From positions 33,412 to 97,411 of the forward strand of contig JADZEB010000005.1 of assembly GCA_020850755.1 (NCBI GenBank): a stretch of DNA of 64,000 nucleotides, in the 5' to 3' direction. Of the stretch, positions 25,692-34,195 are shown one piece after another. The DNA is from Alphaproteobacteria bacterium (GTDB lineage Bacteria; Pseudomonadota; Alphaproteobacteria; Acetobacterales; Acetobacteraceae). The number at the start of each line of letters is the position of its first letter. Position 1 is the first letter of the stretch. Below the pieces are notes generated by a model. It did no database searches. It saw only the letters and a list, made by a program, of their open reading frames with translations, and was not told the DNA's origin. The position numbers and the translations under genes were made by a program.

Positions 25692-26699
25692 TCAGTCGTA
25701 GCGCACGACATGGCAGAGCGGCCCCGGCGCGGCGGCCAGCCCGCGCATGGTGCGCGGCAGCTCGGCAAACCGCGAGAGGCCGTGCAGCAGCGCCTCGTAG
25801 CGCGGATCGGCAAGCAGGTCGAGGGCGAGCGCCACGCGCTCGGCATGGCTGCGGCGCGCGCGCATGGCGGGCGCGACATGGCCCACCTGCGAGGAGATCA
25901 GCGTCAGGCGGCGGGCATGGAACGCCTCGCCGAGTGGCAGTTCGCACGCCTTGTCGCCGAACCAGCTTGCCTCGACGATGCGGCCCTCGAAGGCGGCGCG
26001 GCCGAGCGCGAGGGCGAGCCCCTGCGGGTTGCCCGAGGCATGCACGATGAGGTCGTTGTCGCGCGGCGCATCGGAGGGCAGGCAGAAGCCGAGGCCGAGC
26101 GCGGCGGCGAGATCCGCCTTGGCGGGATCGGCGTCGCACAGCACCAGGCGGACAGCGGGAATTCCGCCGAGGATGCTTGCCACCAGCGCCCCCACCACGC
26201 CTGCGCCGATCACCAGGATGCGCTCGCCTGGCAGCGGGCGCGCATCCCAGGTGACGTTGAGCGCGGTCTCCATGTTGGCGGCGAGCACGGCGCGCCCGTC
26301 CGGCACGGCATCGGGCACCGGCACCAGCCAGTGCGCATCGACCACGAAGCGGTCCTGGTGCGGATGGAGGCAGAAGACGCGCTTTCCGCGCAGGCCGGCT
26401 GGCCCGCGCTCGACCACGCCCACCGCGCTGTAGCCGTATTTCACCGGGAAGGGGAAGTCGCCGCCCATCAGGGGCGCGCGCATCACCGGCCACTGGCTTT
26501 CCGGCACGCGGCCCTGGAAGACCAGACTTTCCGTGCCGCGGCTGACGCCGGAAGCCAGCGTGCGCACCAGCGCCTGGTCCTTGCCGGGCCGCGGCAGGCG
26601 CTCGGTGCGGATGGCGCCGCGCCCGGGCCCGATCACCCAGAAGGCGCGCGCGGCAAGCGCGCCGGCGCCGGCGCGTGGCCTCGTGGTCCTGCTAGCCAT
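25692..26699 (-). CDS. MDR-family (zinc-type alcohol dehydrogenase-like) oxidoreductase lacking zinc ligands
   Basis: 335-aa medium-chain dehydrogenase/reductase. The Rossmann motif GERILVIGAGVVGALVASIL is near residue 170, with the cofactor-specifying acidic end VLCDADPAKADLA. In place of the catalytic-zinc Cys motif it reads ASGVSRGTESLV, and the GHE region reads VKYGYSAVGVVE, so no catalytic zinc is expected. No four-Cys structural lobe is seen. The ATG at 26699 overlaps the RibD-like stop by eight bases, and the PTPS-like gene starts 48 bases downstream, so it is a member of that operon. It probably reduces a C=C or C=O bond of the pathway product; this is inferred. Confidence 0.85.
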   Translation of the reverse strand: MASRTTRPRAGAGALAARAFWVIGPGRGAIRTERLPRPGKDQALVRTLASGVSRGTESLVFQGRVPESQWPVMRAPLMGGDFPFPVKYGYSAVGVVERGPAGLRGKRVFCLHPHQDRFVVDAHWLVPVPDAVPDGRAVLAANMETALNVTWDARPLPGERILVIGAGVVGALVASILGGIPAVRLVLCDADPAKADLAAALGLGFCLPSDAPRDNDLIVHASGNPQGLALALGRAAFEGRIVEASWFGDKACELPLGEAFHARRLTLISSQVGHVAPAMRARRSHAERVALALDLLADPRYEALLHGLSRFAELPRTMRGLAAAPGPLCHVVRYD

Positions 26700-27528
26700 C
26701 GGCGCAGCAGCCCGGCCGGGCGCGGTTGATGGCGCAGTCGAACAGCATGTCATCGCCGAGCCGCACATGCTGCACGGGAAAGCGCAGCCCCTCGGCAATC
26801 GTGGCGGCCTCGGGCAGCCCGATCCCGGCGCGCCCCGAGCCGATCAGCAGCGGCGCCACCGTGACATGCAGTCGGTCGAGGCAGCCCTGGGCGAGGAAGC
26901 GGCTGATCGTCACCCCGCCGCCCTCGATGAACAGGTGCGTGAGCCCGCGCGCGCGCAAGGCGCCAAGCAGCGCCTGGCAGGACACGCCCTCGCTGTCGCG
27001 AGGCAGGCCGAGGATCCCGGCCTGGCCGAGGGTGTCGCGGTCCCTGGCATCCTCGGCGCAGACCAGCAGCGTGCCGGCCGCCCCGTCGCGGAACAGGGCG
27101 TAGCGGTCGGTCAGGCGGCGGTTGGTGTCGATCACCACGCGCAAGGGCGAGGGGCCGGGCACCTCGCGCACGGTGAGCTTGGGATCGTCATGCATCACCG
27201 TGCCGGCGCCGACGATCACGGCATGGCAGAGCGCGCGGCTGCGGTGCATGTGCAGGATGTCGGCGCGCCCGCTGATCCATTGCGAGGAGCCCGAGTTGGT
27301 GGCGATCCGCCCGTCCAGGCTCTGCGCCAGATGGGCGAGCACGAAGCAGCCATCGGCCGCGGCAGGCGGGGCCACGAGCGGCGCATAGAGAGCGAGCAGT
27401 TCGGCCGCGCGCCCATCGCCCGGCGGGGCGTGGATCGGCGCGCCGGTCATCGCGCCACCGCGGCGCGCGAGCAGCGCCTGCCAGAGCGGCGCGAAGCTGT
27501 CGGGGTTGTGCGGGCTGGTGTCGTTCAT
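26692..27528 (-). CDS. RibD C-terminal-domain (dihydrofolate-reductase-like) reductase
   Basis: 278-aa protein whose residues ~58-270 form a RibD_C/DHFR-like reductase: FVLAHLAQSLDGRIATNSGSSQWISG, RALCHAVIVGAGTVMHDDPKLTVRE, LRVVIDTNRRL, and LTHLFIEGGGVTISRFLAQGCLDRLHVTVAPLLIGSGRAG. These match the reductase that acts on 2,5-diamino-6-ribosylamino-pyrimidinone phosphate, a GTP-derived pyrimidine. The deaminase half of true RibD is absent. Residues 1-57 resemble nothing I know. It is first in a tight minus-strand operon with MDR, PTPS-like, GT4 and methyltransferase genes, which supports GTP/pterin-derived chemistry rather than riboflavin supply. Confidence 0.85.
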   Translation of the reverse strand: MNDTSPHNPDSFAPLWQALLARRGGAMTGAPIHAPPGDGRAAELLALYAPLVAPPAAADGCFVLAHLAQSLDGRIATNSGSSQWISGRADILHMHRSRALCHAVIVGAGTVMHDDPKLTVREVPGPSPLRVVIDTNRRLTDRYALFRDGAAGTLLVCAEDARDRDTLGQAGILGLPRDSEGVSCQALLGALRARGLTHLFIEGGGVTISRFLAQGCLDRLHVTVAPLLIGSGRAGIGLPEAATIAEGLRFPVQHVRLGDDMLFDCAINRARPGCCADG

Positions 27529-27600
27529 CGCAACCGGAGGCGGGCAGGGGCGGAGGGGAAACGCGGCGCGGCGACCATATCACGCGGGCTCGGCTTCGTC

Positions 27601-29451
27601 TCAGGCCGTGGCCGCGGCGGCGGGTGCCGACGCCGTGTCGCGGTGCGGGGCGAGCGCCACCGCCTCCAGCCCTAGCGCGGCGATCTCGGGCGGGGGCGCG
27701 AGCTCCTCGGGCATGGCGCAGAGCCCGGAGCGGGCGAACCAGCGCCCCACCGACGCATCGGCGGTATAGACCGCAAACGGCACCGAGAGCGCGGGGCCGA
27801 GCAGCACCAGCGCCGCGACCGGCAGCGCCGCGGGCGCGCCCGCCGCCAGCGCGCCGAGCACAGACCAGGCGAAAATCGTCGGCCAGCGCAGCGCGCGCCA
27901 GGCTTCGGACCAGGCCACCGCATGCGCGTCGCGCTGCTGGCTGCCCCAGCCGCCGCTCCAGCCGAGCAGCAGGCGGGTGATGAAGGCGATCTCGGTGATC
28001 GCCATCACCGGGAACAGCACGGCGGCATGGCCCGCCTCGATCGCGATGCCGGCGAGCACGCGGCCCGCGCCGCCGAAGGCCGCGCGCTCGCGCGCATCCA
28101 GCAAGGTGTGCAGATAGCCGAACAGCTTGGGCGAGACGGCGAGCGCGAAATAGGCCAGCGCCAGCAGCACGGCCGAGCCCGCCGGGAAGGGATGGGCGCC
28201 GGCGGCGGTGAAGGGATAGAGCGCGGCCAGGGCGGCGAGGATGGTCCAGAGCGAGCCCACGACATAGAGCAGGATCGCGTGCAGGAACTGCACCCGGCCC
28301 ATCGGCGGGATGCCCCGGAGCGCGAGCAGCTTGAAGTATTGCAGGTTGCCCTGGCCCCAGCGCACGTTGCGGCGCAGGAATTCGAGCAGCGTCGGCGGGT
28401 TCTCCTCGTAGCTGCCGGCATCGATCGGCAGCACGCGCACGCCATAGCCGGCCTTGCGCATCATCACCGCCTCGACCTGGTCGTGGCTCATGATCGGCCC
28501 GCCGAAAGGCGGCTTGCCCGGCAGCTCCGGCAGGCGCGCATGCGAGGTGAAGGCGGCGACGCGCAGAACCGCGTTGTGGCCCCAATAGGGGCCGGCATCG
28601 TCCTGCCACCAGCCCTGGCCATAGGCGTAGGTGCGCATGCCGTGGCGCATGCCGAACTGGAAGATGCGCGGGAAGGCGGAGATGGCGGGCAGCGCGGTGA
28701 TCAGGCTTTGCAGGATGCCCAGGCTCGGGTTGGCCGCCATCAGCCGCACCATGCGCACGAGCTTCCAGCCCGGCATCATGCTGTCGGCATCGAGTGTCAC
28801 CATGAACTCGTAGTTGCCGCCCCAGCGGTCGCACCAGTCGAGCACGTTGCCGGCCTTGAAACCGGTATTCCTGGCCCGTCGGCGATAGGTCAGCCGCTCG
28901 GGGCGGGCGAGCCCGGCGCGGAACGTGGCGAAGGCCGCTTCCTCGGCCGCCGCGATCGCCGGGTCGGAGGTGTCGGACAGCACGAAGGCGTCGAAGGCGC
29001 CGCCCTGGCCAGTGGCATCGAGGCTGTCGAGGATCATGCCAAGCCGCGCCACGGCCCGTGCCGGGTCCTCGTTGCGGATCGGATAGAGGATCGCGGTGCG
29101 CGCGGCGATCGGCTCGTCGTCACGGATCGCGCGCAGTTCGGGCACGATCGCGGCGAGCCCCTTCGCGCCGCGCAGCATCAGGCCCAAGCCGACCAGCCCG
29201 TTGCAGAAGCCGAGCACCAGCCAGGGCAGCGTCATGGCGAAGGCGGCCAGGATCAGCCACTCGATCCAGGCCATGCCGCCGGGCGCGAGCACCGTCCACA
29301 GCCAATAGACGAAGCCTGCCATCGTGCCGAGATACAGAAGCGCGAAGGCGATGCGGCGCGCCACGGTGGCGGCGCGCGGGCCGTGGCCGAGCGTCGTGTC
29401 GAAGCCGAGGCCGGGCGGTGGGGAATGCGGGGCGGGGGCTGTGTCTGTCAT
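27601..29451 (-). CDS. opgH: Glucans biosynthesis glucosyltransferase H
   Basis: 616-aa inner-membrane processive beta-glucosyltransferase (OpgH/MdoH, GT2) that makes the backbone of osmoregulated periplasmic glucans from UDP-glucose. Two N-terminal membrane segments (ALLYLGTMAGFVYWLWTVL; WLILAAFAMTLPWLVLGF) precede the catalytic domain. Catalytic signs: YPIRNEDPARAVARL, FVLSDTSDPAIA, the DxD TLDADSMMPG (~235), and RRNVRWGQGNLQYFKLL (the Q/RxxRW-type motif, ~385). Several membrane spans follow. It is shorter than the E. coli protein (~850) because of a short N-terminus, as in other alphaproteobacteria. The partner opgG is not in the window. It ends 72 bases upstream of the RibD-like start on the same strand. 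Confidence 0.92.
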   Translation of the reverse strand: MTDTAPAPHSPPPGLGFDTTLGHGPRAATVARRIAFALLYLGTMAGFVYWLWTVLAPGGMAWIEWLILAAFAMTLPWLVLGFCNGLVGLGLMLRGAKGLAAIVPELRAIRDDEPIAARTAILYPIRNEDPARAVARLGMILDSLDATGQGGAFDAFVLSDTSDPAIAAAEEAAFATFRAGLARPERLTYRRRARNTGFKAGNVLDWCDRWGGNYEFMVTLDADSMMPGWKLVRMVRLMAANPSLGILQSLITALPAISAFPRIFQFGMRHGMRTYAYGQGWWQDDAGPYWGHNAVLRVAAFTSHARLPELPGKPPFGGPIMSHDQVEAVMMRKAGYGVRVLPIDAGSYEENPPTLLEFLRRNVRWGQGNLQYFKLLALRGIPPMGRVQFLHAILLYVVGSLWTILAALAALYPFTAAGAHPFPAGSAVLLALAYFALAVSPKLFGYLHTLLDARERAAFGGAGRVLAGIAIEAGHAAVLFPVMAITEIAFITRLLLGWSGGWGSQQRDAHAVAWSEAWRALRWPTIFAWSVLGALAAGAPAALPVAALVLLGPALSVPFAVYTADASVGRWFARSGLCAMPEELAPPPEIAALGLEAVALAPHRDTASAPAAAATA

Positions 29452-29562
29452 GGCGGCGGCGGGGGCGGCGTCGCGTCTCTGGATCAGGGTCTGGTGGCGC
29501 CGGGCGGGGCGGTGCGCTGAAGCTCTAGGCGCGCGCGGCGGCGGAATTGTGGCGGGCGGCGA

Positions 29563-30372
29563 TCAGGAAGCGGCCGGCGGCGCGGGGTCGCCCGGCTCGT
29601 GGCGCCAGAGCGGCGCCGGATCGAGGCAGCAATAGACGTCGCCCGAGGGCCCGCTGTCCGCCAGCGCGGCGAACCAGGCGCGGATACCGGCAAGGTCGAG
29701 CGGGGCGGCATGCTCGAAGCGCATGCCCTCGCCGAGTGCCACGTTGAAGTAATAGGGTCCGAGCCGCTCGATCTGGTCGAGGCAGGCTAGGGCGATGCCG
29801 CGCGTCATCGGCAGGAACTCGAAGCTGAGCGCCGGCACGGGCCGGTTCAGGCCGGCCAGCACCACGGCTTCCAGCCCCTCGACATCGATCTTGATGAAAC
29901 GCGGCATGCCGTGCTTCTCGATCAGCTGGTCGAGCGTGACGGTGGGCACGAGCAGCGTGCCTTCCCAGCGCTGGCCCTGGAAGCCCGGATCGCGCGCGGC
30001 GGCATCCAGGAACTCCGAGGAGGCGCTGGCGATGGTCGGGTTGGTCGGGTTGAGCACGAGCCGCGTCTCGCCCGGCTGGTCCGAGACGCAGACCGGTTCG
30101 AGAGTCACCTGCCGGTCGCGGCCATAGAGCCAGCGCAACAGGCGCAGGAGCGCGGGCTGCGGCTCGACCGCGACCACGCGTGCGCCGAGGCGGCGGAAGC
30201 TCGCGATGCGGTCGCCGACATGCGAGCCGACATCGAAGGCAAGCTCGCCGGTGCCAAGGAAGCGGCCATAGAAGCGGTCGCGCGCGGCGCGATCGCCGAC
30301 GCGGACATAGTAGATCCAGCAGGAACGGGCGACACCATAGGCGGTGCGCAGCCGATCGAGGAACGCGCTCAC
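29563..30372 (-). CDS. FkbM family methyltransferase
   Basis: 269-aa SAM-dependent methyltransferase of the FkbM type, often acting on sugars or surface glycans. The start is a GTG at 30372 with GGAGG ten bases upstream, giving SAFLDRLRTAYGVAR. SAM motif: GELAFDVGSHVGDRIASFRRLGARVVAVEPQPALL (~47-80). Family signature: MPRFIKIDVEGLEAVVLAGL (~162). It lies 111 bases upstream of opgH on the same strand, so it might modify periplasmic glucans or another glycan. It is divergent from the membrane protein at 30792, with a 419-base gap between them. The specific acceptor is unknown. Confidence 0.87.
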   Translation of the reverse strand: MSAFLDRLRTAYGVARSCWIYYVRVGDRAARDRFYGRFLGTGELAFDVGSHVGDRIASFRRLGARVVAVEPQPALLRLLRWLYGRDRQVTLEPVCVSDQPGETRLVLNPTNPTIASASSEFLDAAARDPGFQGQRWEGTLLVPTVTLDQLIEKHGMPRFIKIDVEGLEAVVLAGLNRPVPALSFEFLPMTRGIALACLDQIERLGPYYFNVALGEGMRFEHAAPLDLAGIRAWFAALADSGPSGDVYCCLDPAPLWRHEPGDPAPPAAS

Positions 30373-30791
30373 GGGAACGGGGCCTCCGCCCTCGGGCCGG
30401 CCGGGTCTGGTGGGCGCCCCGCACCCTGGCGGGGCGGGTAGGCGCGAAGGGGGCGGCCGAGCGGCGCGGGACAGTGCCACAAGCCCGCGCGCGCGGCAAC
30501 AATGCCACGGCGCGGCGCGCCGGCGGGCGGACGTGGTGCGGCCGGGTGGCCATGCCGGCGACGGACACGACCTTTGGCGTTCATGGCCCGCCCGATGGAG
30601 CGTGGCGGCTGGCCTGCCGCCTCCGGGCCCGAGCTCTTCACGCGCGCATGGCTGCTCGGGGCGTGTCCGGAATCGCGCGCCCCGGCCGCCCCGGCGCCGA
30701 CCTCCTCGGCCGGAACCTGCGCGGCGGCTCGTCGAGGGCGCGTCGATCCGGCCCCTGTTGCCACAGGGCGGGTAGGCGCTAGGCTCGCGCG
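30373..30791. other. Divergent intergenic region (419 bp)
   Basis: Very GC-rich and without a credible gene on either strand: open frames here have no ribosome site or family resemblance. It must carry the start signals of the FkbM and GT-C-like genes, but I see no clear -35/-10 pair, hairpin or repeat. Confidence 0.35.
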
Positions 30792-32462
30792 ATGACGGCG
30801 CCGAATCCCCCCCGCAATCCGCCCGCAGCGCCTGGTCCCGCCGCCGATCCGGCATGGCCCGGTGCCGCCGGCGCCGGCCCGGACACGACCATGTCCGCAG
30901 GCCCGCTTGCCGGCCAGCCGCTGCTCGTGCGCGCTCTGGCCGCACTGGCGGTGGTCCAGGCGCTGGCGGGGTTCGGCGTGCTGCTGCTCTGGCACCTCTG
31001 GACCATCCTGGCCGACGCGCCGATGGAGATGCGCGACGGCGCGGTGCTTGCCACCACCATCGCGCTGTTGGACGGGCGCAACCCATATGCGCTGCCCGGC
31101 CTGGCGATGACCGGCAATGTCTATGGCATCATCTATCCGCTGTCGGTGCTGCCTTTCGCGCTGCTGCTCGGACCGGGTTTCCTCGCCCATCACCTGGCCA
31201 CGGCGGCGGCGGTGTGGGGCGCCTGCTTCCTGTTGTGGCGCTGGCTGCGCGTGCGCGGCGTGGCGCGCACCGACGCGCTGCTCGGCTGCCTGATGGTCTA
31301 TGCCGGCCTGATCTACTTCACCGGCGCGGCCGCGCGCCCGGACGGCATCGGCGTGCTCCTGATGTTCGCCGCCCTTGCCGTGATGGAGCGCGGCGATTTC
31401 TCCGCGCGCGCCTTTGCCGCCGGGCTGGCCCTGTCGCTGCTGGCGATGATGGCCAAGATCTATTTCGTCTGGCCGGCCTTCGCGGCTGCCAGCTACGTCT
31501 TCCTCTGCCGCGACCTCCGCCGCGGCTTCGCCTACGGCGTTTCGGCGATCATCGCCACCGCCGCCGCCTGGGCGCTGATCGGGCTGGTCGCGCCCGGCTA
31601 TGTCGCGGTGGTGCTGATGGCCAATCTCGGCGCGACCACCTACGAGGTCGCGCATCTGGTGCGCCAGATCCGAGAATGGTCGCTGTTCAGCCTGCCGCTG
31701 CTGGCTGCCGGCGCGATGGTGCTGGCGATGCGCGCCCGCGCCGGCACGCTCCGCTTGGGCACGCACGATCCGGGCCTGATGGCGGCGATGCTGGGCTTCG
31801 GCTGCGTCGCGATCCTGGGCGCGCTCGGCGGGCATACGGGGGCGCATCTGTCCTATCTGTTCCAGCTCGTCTCCCCCTTCCTTGCCGTGGTCGTGCTGGT
31901 GGCGGCGCGGCGCGAGCCCTGGGCAGTGCTGGCCTTCCGGCTGAGCTTGCCGATCGCGATCGTGCTCAACGCGCACTGGTTCATGCCGCCGGGGCCCGCG
32001 CGCAGCGGCAATTGCGCGCTCGCGGCCTTCGAGCCGGAGGCCGCCATCGCGAGCGGCAGGCGCGTGCTCGCCACCACCGAGCTTGCCGGCCAGCTTGCGC
32101 TCGCCCGCCAGCCCTTGGCCGAGACCGGGCATGCCGAGTATCTCGACCGCGCCGCGCTGGCCACCCCGCCGGCCTGGCTGCGCCCCTTCGTGCCGCCGCG
32201 GGCGGCGCTTGCGGCCGAGTGGAACGGGCTTGTGCAGGGCATCCGCGACAATGTCGCCGCCCGCCGCTACGAGGTGATCTATATCGGCCGCCACCCGAGC
32301 CCGCTGATCCCGCGCGAGCTGATCGCCGAGCACTACCAGGGCGGGCCGGTCGCCTGCACCAATGCGAGCGAAGGCCGCGCCGTCTCCTCGCCGCTGCCGG
32401 GCGCGGTGATGCCCTGGGCGCAGCAGGTCTGGCCGTTCGAGGTGTGGACGCCGAAGCCCTAG
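30792..32462 (+). CDS. Polytopic membrane protein, GT-C glycosyltransferase-like
   Basis: 556-aa membrane protein. A Pro/Ala-rich N-terminal tail (~40 aa) is followed by about ten hydrophobic segments and a ~120-residue soluble C-terminal part. The first large loop contains an acidic motif and DGRNPYALPG (LAMTGNVYGIIYPLSVLPFALLL). This WDGRNPY-like pattern is common in GT-C mannosyl/arabinosyl transferases (DUF2029-like). YFTGAAARPDGIGVLLMFAALA and HTGAHLSYLFQLVSPFL fit the same group. It probably moves a sugar from a lipid carrier to an acceptor at the periplasmic face. The exact family is uncertain. It converges on the class V aminotransferase gene (18-base gap). Confidence 0.7.
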   Translation: MTAPNPPRNPPAAPGPAADPAWPGAAGAGPDTTMSAGPLAGQPLLVRALAALAVVQALAGFGVLLLWHLWTILADAPMEMRDGAVLATTIALLDGRNPYALPGLAMTGNVYGIIYPLSVLPFALLLGPGFLAHHLATAAAVWGACFLLWRWLRVRGVARTDALLGCLMVYAGLIYFTGAAARPDGIGVLLMFAALAVMERGDFSARAFAAGLALSLLAMMAKIYFVWPAFAAASYVFLCRDLRRGFAYGVSAIIATAAAWALIGLVAPGYVAVVLMANLGATTYEVAHLVRQIREWSLFSLPLLAAGAMVLAMRARAGTLRLGTHDPGLMAAMLGFGCVAILGALGGHTGAHLSYLFQLVSPFLAVVVLVAARREPWAVLAFRLSLPIAIVLNAHWFMPPGPARSGNCALAAFEPEAAIASGRRVLATTELAGQLALARQPLAETGHAEYLDRAALATPPAWLRPFVPPRAALAAEWNGLVQGIRDNVAARRYEVIYIGRHPSPLIPRELIAEHYQGGPVACTNASEGRAVSSPLPGAVMPWAQQVWPFEVWTPKP

Positions 32463-32480
32463 CGTCGGCGCGCTGCGCGA

Positions 32481-33683
32481 CTACTCGGCGGCGCGGGCGT
32501 TCTGCTCGCGCGCGACCTTCAGCACCGCCTCGATGTCGGCCTGGTTGTTGTAGGCGTGCAGGCTGAAGCGGATCGTGCCGCGGCGGAGCGAGAAGCGGAT
32601 GTTCGCCGCCTGCAATCGCTTGGCGAAGGCGCCGAGCGCGGAATCGCTGGTGGCCAGCAGTGCGCCCGAGCCGAGCCGCCCGAGCGTGACGAGATGGCTC
32701 TCCGGCTGCTTCAGGGGATCGCGGTTGACGGCGAAGCCGGTGCGCTCCAGCCCCGCGCGCAGCGCCTCGGCCAGGGCGCAGGCATGGGCCTCGATCGCGG
32801 CCGGGCCGATCCTCAACAGCGCCTCTACCGAGGCGCCGAGCCAGGCGGCGAGCAGGGGCGCCACGCCGCCTTCGAAGCGGCGCGCATCGGGCTTGAGCGG
32901 CGCGGCGAGCGTGCCGCCCGGATCGCAGGGATGCGCGGGCGGATAGGCGACGCCCGGCTTGCCGAGATGCATCGGATGCAGCTTCGCCGCCGCCTCCTTG
33001 CGCACCCACAGCGCGCCGAAGCCATAGGGCCCCATCAGCCCCTTGTGGGTGGAGAAGGCGAGCGCGTCGATCGGCAGGGCGGCAAAGTCGTGGCGCAGCA
33101 CGCCGATGCTCTGCGTGCCATCGACCAGGAGCAGGATGCCGCGCCGACGGCAGGCCTCACCCAGCCGTTGCAGGTCGGTGCGATAGCCGGGCACGAAGCT
33201 CACCGAGGAGACGGCGATCAGCCGCGTGCGCGCATCGGCCGCCGCCAGCAGCGCATCGACGTCGATCGCCTCGTTGGCGGGCGGCACGGCGCGCAGCTCG
33301 ACCCCGCGATGGGCGAGGTTGAGGATGGCGTAGATCACCGCCTCGTGCTCGGCCACGGGGCAATAGACGGCATTGTCGCCCGCGCGCCAGTCGATCGCGG
33401 CGGCAACCAGGTTCAGCCCGTCGGTGCAGTTCTTGGTGAAGGCGATGTCGTTGGCCTCGGCATTGACCAGCCGGGCCAGGCCCTGGCGCGCGCCGGACAC
33501 GATATCCGCCCAGAGCGCGTCGGACTTGCCGTGCAGGGTGCAGTCGGCCATGAAGGCCTGCACCGCGGCGGCGGCGGGGGCGGCCATCATCGCGTTCGAG
33601 GCGACGTCGAGATAGACATGCTTCTCCGCCGCCGCGCAGGACTGGCGCAGTGCGGCGAAGCCATCGGCGGTGTCAGCGGCCAT
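32481..33683 (-). CDS. Aminotransferase class V (cysteine-desulfurase/isopenicillin-epimerase-like)
   Basis: 400-aa PLP enzyme of fold type I. The ATG at 33683 follows AAGGAGGCTCCA, a near-perfect ribosome site. Visible: HVYLDVASNAMMAAPAAAAVQAF, NDIAFTKNCTDGLNLVAAAI, VAEHEAVIYAILNLAHRGVEL, the PLP-aspartate region ILLLVDGTQSIGVLRHDF, and the PLP lysine in LAFSTHKGLMGPYGFGALWV (~220). No cysteine sits at the usual desulfurase active-site loop near the C-terminus, so a lyase, transaminase or epimerase-type role is likelier than Fe-S assembly. It is followed upstream on the same strand by the paired permease genes; a link is not evident. Confidence 0.87.
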   Translation of the reverse strand: MAADTADGFAALRQSCAAAEKHVYLDVASNAMMAAPAAAAVQAFMADCTLHGKSDALWADIVSGARQGLARLVNAEANDIAFTKNCTDGLNLVAAAIDWRAGDNAVYCPVAEHEAVIYAILNLAHRGVELRAVPPANEAIDVDALLAAADARTRLIAVSSVSFVPGYRTDLQRLGEACRRRGILLLVDGTQSIGVLRHDFAALPIDALAFSTHKGLMGPYGFGALWVRKEAAAKLHPMHLGKPGVAYPPAHPCDPGGTLAAPLKPDARRFEGGVAPLLAAWLGASVEALLRIGPAAIEAHACALAEALRAGLERTGFAVNRDPLKQPESHLVTLGRLGSGALLATSDSALGAFAKRLQAANIRFSLRRGTIRFSLHAYNNQADIEAVLKVAREQNARAAE

Positions 33684-33694
33684 TGGAGCCTCCT

Positions 33695-34195
33695 TCAGAC
33701 GCGAAGCACGAGCAGCAGCGCCTCGGCGAACAGGCCGGATAGCGCAGGCAGCGCGAGCGCGGTGCAGATGCGCAGCACGACGAAGCGCCAGCCCATCATC
33801 GGCAGCTCCCATACCAGCAGGCGGTGGAAGCCGAGCAGCGACCAGGCCGAGACCAGCGCCACCATCTGCGCCGGCCCCGCGCCCGCCTTGAGGAAGGCGA
33901 GCACAAGCGGGAAGGAAATGAAAGGCCCCCCGGGCGTGACCATGCCGATCACGGTCGCCAGCAGGATGCCGGTGGCGCCCGACTGGCGGCCCACCCAGGC
34001 TTCCGCCATGCGGTCGGGGATCAGCTCGGAGATGAAGCCAGCGGCCGGGAAGGCCAGCGCCATCATCGGCAGCATCAGCTTGAAATTGCCCCAGGCGAAG
34101 CGCAGCGCCGCTTTGAAGCCGGCTTCCGAGCGCCGCCACGAGGCCGTGCCCATCACCGCCACCAGCGACCAGACGAACAGGGCGGTGTAGCTCAT
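33695..34195 (-). CDS. Half-size permease subunit 2 (ArsP/YraQ-like)
   Basis: 166-aa membrane protein with about four to five helices. The central motif GATGILLATVIGMVTPGGPFISFPLVLAFLKAGAGPAQMVALVSAWSLLGFHRLLVWELPMMG is matched almost position for position in the partner gene upstream (GTVTPGGPPTAFPMVMVL...ITAWSVNGVHRILIWELPLLG). Thus the two are homologous halves of a split permease of the ArsP_1/YraQ (PF03773) kind. The start ATG overlaps the partner's stop (ATGA, 34192-34195). Usually this family is a single ~300-residue chain. The substrate is unknown; family members export organo-arsenicals or are uncharacterised. Confidence 0.75.
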   Translation of the reverse strand: MSYTALFVWSLVAVMGTASWRRSEAGFKAALRFAWGNFKLMLPMMALAFPAAGFISELIPDRMAEAWVGRQSGATGILLATVIGMVTPGGPFISFPLVLAFLKAGAGPAQMVALVSAWSLLGFHRLLVWELPMMGWRFVVLRICTALALPALSGLFAEALLLVLRV

